NCBI GenBank assembly: GCA_954871525.1
Contig: OX940871.1
Location: forward strand, 21,017,086-21,081,085
Direction of reading: 5' to 3'
Origin: Parietaria judaica
Lineage: Eukaryota; Streptophyta; Magnoliopsida; Rosales; Urticaceae
Length of the DNA stretch: 64,000 bases
This document shows positions 34,733-45,188 of the stretch, piece after piece (position 1 is the stretch's first letter; each line of letters starts with the position of its first letter). Below the pieces are notes generated by a model. The model worked only from the letters and a program-made list of their open reading frames with translations, was not told the origin of the DNA and made no database searches. The position numbers were made by a program, and so were the translations under genes.

Positions 34733-37700
34733 TCAATTAGTGGGGTATTTGGTCCGATAAAATAGACTTATCAAAAGAATAGTTAGATAGAGAGTCTTTT
34801 GCCAGTCCATTTTGATGACGCCTCTCTCCTGTTGCTTCTTTGGTTCCGCCGGTAAGTATTTTATGCCCGTCAGGTCGCCCACTTCGCTGATCACCTGCCC
34901 AAACAAAACCACAATTTAAGAACCGTAAGCGTCTTGGAGTTTTCTACTGAGTAGGGTTTTGAAACCGAATGTGGATCTAAAATCCGTTCTTTCTGTGAGG
35001 AGGAGATTTTTTAAGGGCCACATTCTGCTACTTCTGCAATTTAGGAACCGGGTTCTCATGCAGAGTCGCTAAAATCGAACATATTTCAGAAGCAGAAAGT
35101 GGAAACCAGAAGATTTCTGGGTCTGCTGAGTTTATGAATCTAGGGTCTGGTGGCGATTAACATGAGAAAATTACCTTCAAGGCATTGATAAGGTCTTCCC
35201 TGGTGTGCGATGCGGAAATGCAAATACGCGCTCTCGCCAGAAGCAAAGGGGTCGCCGGAAAAGCGACCGTCACAACCGCCACCTGAAATGGTCGAATTGC
35301 TTGTTAGAGAGAAACCAGACACGCTTAAGTAATAGAGAGGTCTACGATGAAGTAATATTTATATTTGTTGATACAAACTCACATTTCGGCTGAGGCATTC
35401 CCTGGAGAAAGCAGGGATCTTTGCAGGATTGTAAAGCATAATTGGCATCACCGGCGAGTCATTGTCTCCGACCACCTCGAACCCCTTCTTCTTCAGTTCC
35501 GACCTGAAGAAGTTACTATTTTCCCGTATGCGCGCCAGTTTTTGAGCTCCTGAGATTTTGACGAAATCACTTGGTATAAAAGACAAATCAAGTTTTAGAA
35601 TTGTAAGGAATTGTACCGGGAATCCGGTTTCACAAATTAGAACAGCGATTCCCGGTTTAAATGGCATTTTAACAGTTTAACAGTCTCTTTAAATGTACCA
35701 GTCATTTGTCCCGGTTTACAACCACTTATATACTGATTTTTGCTGGTCTAGGTTCCTTGGCCGGATAGATTTTTGAAGCTCCTGAAACGATTTTTGAAGC
35801 TCCTGAAAAATCGGAAACCGGTTTCCAGTTCCAAAATTTTCATTTATTTTAAAATTTGATACCTCGACTGGTTCCATCTTCTCCAAGAAGCACTTTAATG
35901 GAGCTTATGATCTGCTGAGCAGCTGGGGGAGACACTGAAGTCGCGTACAGATATGCCGGACACGTGCGCTTGATGTGCTCCACAAGTTCCTGCAAAAGAG
36001 AAGCACCGTTGACCATGCCTTAGGTCAACCTTTGACTCTAGATTACGCACCCATTGACCCGCTTGATATAAAGCACGAGCGAGCAAACCTCGGATCCAGC
36101 GATGTAACCACCACAGGAGCCAAATGATTTGGTGAAAGTCCCCATCATGATGTCCACGTCAGCTACATCCACCCCTAATAGCTCGCAGACGCCTCTTCCT
36201 GTTTTGCCCACTGCTCCGATGCTGTGAGCCTCGTCTAAGTACACGTATGCCTGCCTCGTGGATAATTGAAAAACATGTTGGAATTGCGCGGGGTGAAATT
36301 TTTGCACGGGTTACTGTTTTAATACTCAATGTTGCTTCTTTAATTCCCGTTACCGGTTCTCAGATCTCGTTACCAATCTAGAAAGCGGTATATTAGGATA
36401 AAAATTTGACACAAGTTTATCGGTCTCAATTTTGATTATCAGTTCGCGATTCTTGTTACCAGATCAAAGTCCGGTAGGCGGATAGCAATTGGAAATCAGC
36501 GTTTAACTGTGGTCCCGGTTTTAGTAATAGTTTTCAGTTCTCGTTTTCAGTCCTTATCTCTAAACTAGAGTTGTTTTTATTTGGCAGTCATTTGGGTCCG
36601 TCCAGCTTTAATATATTAAAGTTAAAATTTGAAGTTTAATATTAATTGTATTTTTTCTTTTTTACTAAAACCGTGAAAAACCCGAGGTTTACTGCTCGTG
36701 GTGCTAGTTACCGAAAAAACCAATTTTCATAGAAGTAGTAACGGACTGAATTTGCGACCCGGATTGAATTACCTAAAATATACTGTCCAGGCCCCGGTTT
36801 CACTCAGGGAATTGCGCGTGTACATAATTTAAATAAAGATCAAATCATCCAAATCGTCTTACCTTGTATTTTTTGCACAGTGCAACGATTTCTGGGAGTT
36901 TGCAGAGTTCTCCTTCCATACTGTATATGCCTTCCACGATGACCATGATCTTCTTCCATGGCCTCCGTGTCCTCGGTTGCCCTCCTACTATTTGCTTTCT
37001 CAAGACTTCCTCCAAGTCCGAAGGGTCTGAAAATAGGGACAGGAAGGTAATTATTACTTCATGAAACGCTTCGTAGCGAAAACACCAAGCATTATAAGCA
37101 ACTCACTGTTATGCTTGAAAACCTGAACTGTAGCTCCAGAGCCCCGAGAGCCGTTGACAATCGATCTATGGTTCAGCGAGTCACTGATTATCAATCCACC
37201 CTGCGCGGAAAAAAAAAACAAAAAAAACCCCGTCGTTAACGTTAAATTTGTAGGGATGAAAATTTTGGTCCATAAACCCTGTTCTGGCTCGGTTTGGTCC
37301 GGTTTTTTGTAGTAGTAAAAAAATGGAGAATCGGGCCTGGTCGGGTCCTTATTTGTAAGTAGAGAGCTGGGATCGGGCAGGCGCTTTCAAAACCCAAACC
37401 GGCAGGTTTAGTATGTTTTATTATTTTAATCACTGTATGTAATAAAATAAGTGTGTATGATTGCGTAGAAACTAAAAGGTAATTATAGATATTATGAGGG
37501 GCTAAATTATAAAATTGTACCAGAAGACAACAATTGTTGTCCTTTAGTTGTCTCGTGTTACACAAATTTATAGAATATATGTCATACACTGTACTTAGTT
37601 CAGTGGATTCCATAACAGTATGGTTTTAAAGAGTCATTAATCTTAGATCAACATCAAATTCATAGGGTTAAAGTGATTTAGCTACGAGCATTTAGGATGA

Positions 37701-38981
37701 ACATGCTAAAATGAGCATATGTGCTTCACAAACCTGCCCGATAAGGACCGGAAGGATGGCGGAATTTGTTGCGTAGCCCATGCCAAACACTATTGCAGCC
37801 GGTTTTCCAATGAAGTCAGCGACACACGCTTCCATTTCTTTGTGTATACTCGTGGTTCCTGTTCGGAAGAAATTCAAATGCTTAACCAGTAGGCTTGTTG
37901 AAAAAAATCACATGTTACCGATCAAACGTACCTCCATCGGCAGATGAGCTGCAAGTACTGTGGGCAAATCTCTTGAGCGACTCCACCACACGCGGAGTGC
38001 AATACTCGTCGAACGCAGCGAAGCCCAGGTAGTTGTATGAACCCAGATTCAGGCACCGTGTTGTTTTGGTGGTTCGTCTAAGAATTACAATCATGAAATT
38101 GGACGAGCAAACTATGTCGATAAGATGAAAGTGTAGGTTTCGGTCATTAAGAGCTAACTCGTTTGATTGAGTATTTGAATATTTACTCATGCGATACCGA
38201 GTTTGAGTCCCACGACGCAAAAAGATTTAAAAGAAGTGTACATGTTAGGATCACTCACTGCAGCGTTTTGTTGTTGTCGTTCGAGATGCGCTCGATCACA
38301 TCGAACCAAGCGTCGGGGGCGCTAGCGATCGGTCTATTAAAACAGTCCTGCGCAAAAGGAAAAAACATGACACACACAACAACAAGCACAAAAATGACCA
38401 ATTATTGGTTCTCTTTTCGATCACTTAATAATCATCTCTTATAACTCTAGTAAAAACCGCGAGTTTATGTCAAATTATATGCCTCGAACATTACAATGTA
38501 TAATATCTAGTCGATGATTCCGTCCCTAAACACGACTACACGAGTGCATGGACTGAACTTCAAACCGTCGATTTTTTTCCGGAAAAAATTGCAATAATAT
38601 TAAGAATTGTGTATAAATAAACAATTGAAATCGCTCTCATTCATAGAAACAATCAACAAATTGAATGATGTTTTCTTGTTCGTTACCTGAATCCTGAGAT
38701 ACAATCGACGAATGTAGAAATCCTCAAGCCCTAAACACAGCGGCGCGTAACCCTGATTCAACGAAGAATCGCCATTACTCTCCGAGCTCTACATACATAC
38801 ATACATACATACAGTGTGAAAACGTACGACGCAAGCGAAACACACTGACCTGAGAAGCGCCGTGGTTCGGGCGCCAGCGAGCGACTATCGCCCGGAAGAG
38901 ATCGCGGATTTGGCCGAAGAAGAAGAGCAAGGCGTAGCTGATGTAGGTGCTCACGGAGGTCCACTGCGATATGCTTATCAT
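34733..38981 (-). CDS. LCB2: Serine palmitoyltransferase subunit LCB2, with altered motif and C-terminal extension
   Basis: This is the PLP-binding subunit of serine palmitoyltransferase, which condenses serine with palmitoyl-CoA in the ER as the first step of sphingolipid synthesis, together with LCB1. Twelve minus-strand exons, all in frame, give 525 residues: 38850-38981, 38687-38788, 38259-38347, 37932-38077, 37734-37858, 37107-37200, 36863-37026, 36089-36250, 35863-35989, 35383-35549, 35175-35282 and 34733-34894. A membrane anchor lies near residues 8-30. Family landmarks present are [42 protein letters not shown] and the PLP-lysine motif [16 protein letters not shown]. Two oddities stand out. 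The usual CSSRVDGGT motif reads CSSSADGGT, losing Arg. The codon after the usual terminal ...IKMD is TGG rather than a stop, adding 23 residues containing [12 protein letters not shown] before TGA at 34733-34735. Intron 1 is only 61 bases and holds a TGTA microsatellite. All splice sites and the frame are intact, so expression is plausible; full activity is uncertain. Confidence 0.9.
35600..35840. repeat. Transposon debris in an LCB2 intron
   Basis: Short repeated phrases such as CCCGGTTT, ACCGGTTTCC and ATCCGGTTTCAC resemble the subterminal motifs of the hAT-like elements in this window. No intact ends or TSD were found. Confidence 0.3.
37244..37420. repeat. Truncated hAT-like element end in an LCB2 intron
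   Basis: GTAGGGATGAAAATTTTGG at the left resembles the TAGGGGTGAAA terminus of the 19193 element. GGTCCGG/CGGGTCC motifs follow. No matching right end was found within the intron. Confidence 0.35.
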
Positions 38982-39059
38982 CTCCGCTCTCAAGCTTCTT
39001 CCGAAGCTCAGAGCTCTCTCCAGCAATGGCGGCGCTCGATCGGAGATTGCGAATGCGAG

Positions 39060-39820
39060 GGTATCAATGGCCAGAAGAGTCGAATATTATCGACTCTGAG
39101 ATTTTATTTTCGAATGTTTTGCGGTTTTATACTTACCAACTGTGTGTTCTACTAATTATTATTATGTGTGATCTGTTTAATTAATTTTAGTTTATCTTTT
39201 GTATTCGCCACGTGTCGCGATCTGAGAGCGTAAGAGACTAGGGCATGTTTGATCTGTTTATTTTATTGGGCTAAATTTTAACAGAGAAATATGGTATAAA
39301 TACTTTAATAGAATTGCATATTTCTAAGCTATTAATTGCATGGATTTGAGATTTGGGTGCGTTTGGTGGTTCAGCTTAAAAATTACATTTTTTTAAACTA
39401 CTTTTTTAGAGGTTTGGTTGAATTATTTTATAAAAAAAAAAAATAGTTTTTTTTTTTTACATGAGTCATTAAAGCTGAATCAATTTTTTTTTTCTTTCTA
39501 AAAACAAAAACACAGTTCTCAGTTAATATTAGTCTTTTTACCTTAAATATATTATTTTACCAAACACTAAATCAACCTTTGTTACCAACCTCAACTGTTT
39601 TTAAAACAAGTTACCAAAAACCTGTAAGTTTTTTTTTTAATTTGTTTCAAAAATTGAAATTACCCGGAGGTTCTTAAACACTCCTATATTTCAGTCAAGC
39701 GGTAACTCCGAACAACTAATAACATCTCACTTTAACATTCTCGATAGTGATAAAACCTATGTTTTTTCTCTTCTCTTATATATCGCGACTTATACCCGAT
39801 TAATGTTGAGCATTGGAGTG
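39060..39820. other. Intergenic, upstream of LCB2
   Basis: The LCB2 leader and promoter lie immediately right of 38981. Further right the sequence is AT-rich, with T-tracts and no recognised gene. Confidence 0.45.
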
Positions 39821-39828
39821 GTAAGCAG

Positions 39829-40414
39829 TAGGGCTGAAACCGGGTAAAAGACCCAGTTTTTTTCATTACCCGAAACCCGAACCTGGATTTTCGGGTTTTG
39901 ACTTTTCAAACCCGAACCCGGTTTTTTTAAAGACAAAACCCAAAAATTCAAGTTTGGGTAATTACCCGGTTTTTATTTGAAAATCCGGATTTTAAACCCG
40001 AACCCGGTTTTAACCCACTTTTTTTAATTTTTTTTTATTTGAAGTAAAAACAATTATTAAGCCATTAATACATAATATTGTCTAATTTTAAATACAACAA
40101 TCCAAACTTTGTACACTAGTATTAATATTAGTTTTATAAATATATTACTTAGTAAAAACAAGTTTATAAACATTATAAAAATAAATTCTAAATTTATAAA
40201 TATTTATTTAAAAAATCGGGTTTTAGTAAGCTACTAACCGGGTTTCGGGTTTTATATCTCAAAACCCGAAACCCGAAATCGGATTAATTCGGTTATGGGT
40301 TTTTCAAATTCGGTTTCGGTTTAACCCAATTTTTATTTGGTTTCGTTTTTTTAAACCGGATTCGGCCCGGTTTTGGTTAAAAAACCGCATTTGCGGGTTT
40401 TCTGTGCAGGCCTA
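39829..40414. mobile_element. hAT-like element with repeated ACCCG motifs
   Basis: Ends TAGGGCTGAAACCGGG (left) and, reverse-complemented, TAGGCCTGCACAG (right). The flanking 8-mers GTAAGCAG (39821-39828) and GTAAACGG (40415-40422) agree at 6 of 8 positions. Both subterminal regions are filled with AACCCGAAACCCGG-type repeats on opposite strands, around an AT-rich middle. No coding sequence remains. Confidence 0.65.
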
Positions 40415-40422
40415 GTAAACGG

Positions 40423-40620
40423 AGCCGGAGGCACCCCTTCCGATTCCCCTTGAAGTTCGCCTTTTTCTTCTTCAAAGATAAAGCGAAAAAGCTAGCTAGA
40501 AAGAAAGGCGCCCGAGGAATCCCCACTCTACGGAGATAGAAGGATCGAGGTACGAGCGTTGACCGACCCCGTCTCCACTATCAGTTCCTGGCTTGCCCAG
40601 GCAAGCCCGGGTACGTATCT
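40423..40620. other. Possible mitochondrial DNA insertion
   Basis: A balanced-composition stretch with phrases such as GCCGGAGGCACCCCTTCC and AAGCTAGCTAGAAAGAAAGG. These are reminiscent of plant mitochondrial intergenic DNA. It begins right beside the transposon end. I cannot name a source locus. Confidence 0.35.
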
Positions 40621-41925
40621 TCCAACGCCCACTTTGAACTACATGATGACCTGATCCTAGTAAAATAACTACTTAAGTAACCTTGCTATAAGTGACAAGG
40701 TGTGGCATCATATATCATTATCCATCAACTCCCCCAATGATCAAGGTCCAAGCGTCGACTTGTCCTACGAATGTTTTAGTTCTCAGCGGTCACCGACCTA
40801 TATCCCGTGTCCTGTCCGACCGCCTAAACAGAGGTTTTGGAACTTTGCGGTAACGGGTCGGAGGACACGGTTCCGACCCGATGGTTAGCCAAACGTCCGA
40901 TTCACCAGACTTTAAAGACCAAGTCCGATGCCTAAAATCAACAAACAACGATGGACTCGACCTATTATTAAAACATAGGCCGTAACAATGTGCGATCCAG
41001 TTATAATAATGTGTATCGCAGGTATCCATTCGAAACTAACGGGAGTTAACAGAGCAACATAAATACTCAATCAACAATACGAATTATATATACTACAAGC
41101 AGTGTTCATGAAATTTAAATACCATTTAATAACTGTGATTGTGTAGATGTTGATATTAATGTTAGTCTGTGGTGATAAGGTAATTATATACCAAGAAAAA
41201 CGATGTGTCGAATTCTTGTTCATCTTCTAAAATTGATAGCGAAGTCAATTGTGTAGCTCAAAGTTTGTGGCCAGTCGTAAATGAAATCTTAAATGATATG
41301 GATAGCACTTTCATACACTTCATCTACATGTTTAATGTTGCAACTTGTCGTATTAAAGCCAATAAAAGAGCTGCATAAACATTTTCTTTTTCTTTTTCTT
41401 TTTTACTTTGGTTGAGTGATAATTCCACATTTCTCTACACAGAGTTATGGATTCAAGCTTAAAAAGAAGCAAATTTATGCGTTTTATGGATGAAGGTCTA
41501 TCATTTTTCTTTTAAACTTGTATTTAATCTTGTGCTGTAAATATAATCATGAATTTCAGTAGCGGAAGATTTAAGTTTTGCCTCTTGGAGGATTGTATAT
41601 AAATTTAAGCAAAAATTAGAGAGATTAAACTAAATTTTTATATGAATTGACTAAAAATTCATATGAATTGACTCAAGAAAAATTGTTTTAGGCAGTCTTT
41701 TTTTTTTTGTTTTTTAAAGGAGTTTAATTAAACCCCATCGCCCATGTTGTACTCCGCCATTACTTAGTGTCATATTTATCGACTTATAGTCACTTTTAGA
41801 TTCATATGACTTTAGCTTATAACGTCACTTTTAGAAGAAAAAAAAGAAGTTTAAGTCCATTATTTTTAGGGAAGTTGCGGTCCTCAAACATATTTGTTTT
41901 TTTTTTCTCTACATATACGTTTTTG
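40621..41925. other. Intergenic sequence, no gene seen
   Basis: The first 400 bases are less AT-rich, with GTCGGAGGACACGG-like phrases, and may be part of the same inserted or transposon-derived DNA. The rest is AT-rich without support for a gene. Confidence 0.35.
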
Positions 41926-41929
41926 GATT

Positions 41930-42612
41930 TATTTTTTGGCGGTTTAAATCCTCAAACTCGTTAGTTTATTATAAATAAGTCCTTGACCATTTGTGTTGAC
42001 TATTAAGTGTCGTGTGGCATTTAGTTGACTGCAACATGTCATTGCCACGTCACACAACTTCTACGTGGCATTTTTATTATTTATATTTAATGAAAATAAT
42101 ATTAACCTTTTTGTTTTAAATTTTTAAAATACTTAAGAATCTTCAATAAATATTTAAATGCCACAAAGAAAAAAATTTCTTATTCCAATCTTTGCTAATT
42201 TATATATATTTTATAAATATAGCAAAAAAAAAAAATGGATATCTATAATTTATCAAAAAGTTTGAATATCAATATATCAAAAAAGTTTAATGATCCACTA
42301 AGTATAATGATCATGATTCTCGTTTGTCTTTCTTTTAAATAAATATCAAAATATTATAATTTATTATGAATATATAATTTAATATCAATATTATAATAAT
42401 TAAAATATTGATTGTATAAAAAAAATTCTTTTTATTTGAAAAATTCTACGTGGTAATTGAATGATATAATTTCACGTCGCATTCAACATTAGTAGTCATG
42501 GACCTGTTTTTAAGGAACTAAAATAGCTTAAAAGAATTTAGCCGTCACAAATCTAGTTCAAAGACTTATAGTAAGAAATAAACGAGTTTGAGGACTTTAA
42601 GTGCAATTTTTT
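41930..42612. mobile_element. Degenerate inverted-repeat (Mutator-like) element
   Basis: Near the left end, TCCTCAAACTCGTTAGTTTA has its imperfect reverse complement at about 42570-42592. Further inside, ACGTGGCATT (about 42062) and GGACCTGTTTTTAAGGAACT (about 42499) belong to the two arms. Ends and TSD are not resolved. Confidence 0.4.
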
Positions 42613-42995
42613 TAATTTTTATAAAGACTTCAAATTCTCTATGATTAATGACAGACCACATTGTAAGAATTAAGATTATGTATGCTTGCCGTAGGATTTG
42701 AAAAGGAGGCCCAATTGGATATAAAAAATATGAAAAGAAAATCAAAGGAAGCCAAATTTTGTTTTTAGTTGCTTTTGATAAATATGTGAAGGCTTTTCTC
42801 CTTTTTGTGTTGGTTTTAATAATTGCAACAACCCACCAAATTTGACTCTAGCAAATTCATGATTTTAGTTTCACTACTTATACTCATTTATATTTATCAA
42901 TTTTTAAACCCCACAAAAAGAACACTAACAAGCTTAGCCTAGCTTGGAACCTTCAAAATTCAAATGTATCTTACGAAGGGAAAATAGAATGAATA
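42613..42995. other. AT-rich spacer upstream of peptide gene A
   Basis: No coding sequence recognised. Confidence 0.4.
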
Positions 42996-42999
42996 TGCC

Positions 43000-43230
43000 T
43001 CATTATAATAAGGTGAAAATACAAAAAATAATTATCTTTTTTCAAATGTGCCTCATTAAAGTTGAGCCATAAGAGATAAGATCTTAGCGAGTTGCATGAT
43101 ACAATGTCCAAAATGTAAATCACCATGCGGAAAAACCCTAATTCATCTAATCCACTAATGTTATTATATTCGTGATCAATTCTCTTAGTAAGAGAGCAGT
43201 CTAAGAAAGAATTTATAGTTGACTTTCAAG
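43000..43230 (+). repeat. Upstream homology block, copy 1 of 3
   Basis: It contains TTGAGCCATAAGAGATAAGA followed by GCGAGTTGCATGATACA and then AAACCCTAATTCAT. This aligns with blocks at about 44983-45180 and 53270-53400. It lies about 700-900 bases upstream of peptide gene A. Confidence 0.55.
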
Positions 43231-43249
43231 AATGTTACCCATGTATAGA

Positions 43250-43802
43250 CTAAAATATATTAAGCATATTCGCGGGACAAGTATCAATTAAAAAAAAAAT
43301 CGATAAGTTTTAGTTTTTTCAGGATAAATTGTTTTGATATTATATATAAGATAGGAAAAACGATAAAAAGGTACTTCTTTTATATGTAAGGATTATTCAC
43401 GGAGAAAGTACCTATAAGTTGATAAAAGTATTACTCATGTTCCTAATCTTTTTTTTTTCCGGCAAAAATACCCAGTGAACAATTTTTTTTCTTTTCGCGG
43501 GAAATGGCTTGATACGTGGTCCCATCATAGTTTGCCAGGTGGCAGTTGTCGGAAAGTACTAATAATAAGAAAATGGGAACCTAGGAAAAGATAAAATTTG
43601 TTCATACTTCATAGGGTACTTGTGCTGCGAAAAAAATAATTTGGGAACATATATCATACTTTACTAACATTTGAGTATTTTTGTTGTGAATAGCTCCATA
43701 TATAATTTAAAAGTATTGATACTTTGTCCGGCTAAAAGATAATTGAAACTTATCGTTACTTTTTAAAAGGGATTTAATACTTGTCCCGCGAATAACCCTA
43801 TA
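43250..43802. mobile_element. Inverted-repeat element inserted just upstream of peptide gene A
   Basis: TATTCGCGGGACAAGTATCA near 43267 is mirrored by AATACTTGTCCCGCGAATA near 43777-43795. The arms continue with GATAAGTTT and its mirror AAACTTATC. A TATATATAT-like flank is present on the right, but a clean TSD is not readable. Confidence 0.6.
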
Positions 43803-43906
43803 TATATTATATTAATGTATGCACAACTTTTTCAACTTTTCCAGCTTATATATATGGCATGTTATCTTAGTCTGCTCTATCATATATTAGAGAGAGAGAG
43901 AGAGAG

Positions 43907-44739
43907 ATGAGGCTGTTTTGGTTTCTGCTAAGTCTCATGTGCCTTGTCTTCTCATTGCATCCATCTTATGCCCAACATTGGTAAGATACCAGTAATATTC
44001 TAATCAGTATTATACTCATTATCAACATATATATGTGTAAGACAGATAAATAAATACAAAATCTGTTAACAAAACTAGCTAATAGATTAGTAGATTAATC
44101 CTGATAATTAAAAATTAAGTTTCGATGGTTCTTCTGCATAGGCACATCTAGTAGCGGGGAAAAGTTTTAGCCCGATCTCTTACCGTATTAAGCCCAAAAA
44201 TCAAGCCCTTCTATATATATATATAAAAAAGGGAACGGGACGACGCTTCCCAATACCAGGTTTTCATACTTTTAATTAATTTATTATAAGGTTTATATAT
44301 TAAATAATATATATATTTGCAATTTAGGGTATGTGTATTATTTGATGTAACTTTTTTATTCAATTTTCAAATTACGTATACATTATCAGTGTAAGAACTT
44401 GAATTTTTATTTTTAAACAGCTAATTTTAAAAATCGGAATGGTTCGATTTTCCGGAGGCTCTTCCAAAACCAAGAATGGAATGGGCCTGTTTTGGAAAAC
44501 ATAAAATCAAGACCGGGAAACTAAGTGACTATAAAACGAATATAAGCATGTGTAGCTATTATATGAGATTTTTTTTTTAATGAATATCCATAATTTAACA
44601 TTAATTTTATGTGATATTGGAGTTTATTTATGAAGATTTCGATTGTTTGCACAGGATTCGATTTGATCGTGGTCACGAAAGTGACGCAAGGAAGCGATCC
44701 CCACCAGCACCCAAGATAGGCAGAGGCTCTCATCCCTGA
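43907..44739 (+). CDS. Putative secreted signalling peptide A (52 residues)
   Basis: Two exons: 43907-43980 and 44655-44739, with intron GTAAGA...CAG in phase 2. Residues 1-22 form a hydrophobic signal peptide ending HPSYA, with cleavage likely before Gln23. The rest is a short basic tail whose C-terminus reads SPPAPKIGRGSHP and then stops. The last 12 residues are identical in paralogue B. Between signal and motif lies a variable linker with a shared HRGHES/HRGFES-like core. Layout (signal peptide, variable linker, conserved C-terminal Pro/Gly-rich motif) is that of plant post-translationally processed peptide hormones. I cannot place it in CLE, CEP, PIP, PSK, RGF or IDA. The closest vague resemblance is to the PP-AP-K-R-H pattern of IDA-type motifs, which may be chance. 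A GA-rich tract precedes the ATG. Confidence 0.7.
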
Positions 44740-44982
44740 TTGATTTATAACAAATCCATATATATATATATATATTATAATATTATATATACGCAGAGGC
44801 TCTAGTATTAGTGTCTTTCTGATGTGTTGCATTGCATTGCATTGATGTGTAGCACAACTAGTCCATGAAATTTGAAGCTTAATTGATATAGTTGTACTAT
44901 CAGAATAATGTAATAAAGACTTAAGACTAGTGTATTTCATAAAATTTCATGGACTAGTGGAAGTTTGAATATTTAAGTGGAA

Positions 44983-45180
44983 ATTTGAGCACACCACTTA
45001 CCTAGCGCGTGAAAAACTTTGGCCATCTGCTTCGAATATGCACAACTTAAAGTGGAGCCATTATTGATAAGACTAGCGAGGTTCACTATATTATGTCTTA
45101 AATGTAAAACCCTAAATCATGTGTGTCAACTATAATGTAATCATTATAAGACTCAACTTTGCGATATGCATATTCAGAAT
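44983..45180 (+). repeat. Upstream homology block, copy 2 of 3, cut off by the Ty3 element
   Basis: It contains CACTTACCTAGCGCGTGAAA, GTGGAGCCATTATTGATAAG and ACTAGCGAGGTTCACTATAT, aligning with copy 1 and more closely with copy 3 (53270-53400). It ends at the retrotransposon LTR start (45189), and no peptide gene follows. Confidence 0.6.
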
Positions 45181-45188
45181 ATTTCTAC

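Noticed and set aside
38150..38230. Pol III box-like phrase (GAGTTTGAGTCCC) in an LCB2 intron, considered as a SINE
   Set aside because: No A tail or direct repeats found; too weak to call.
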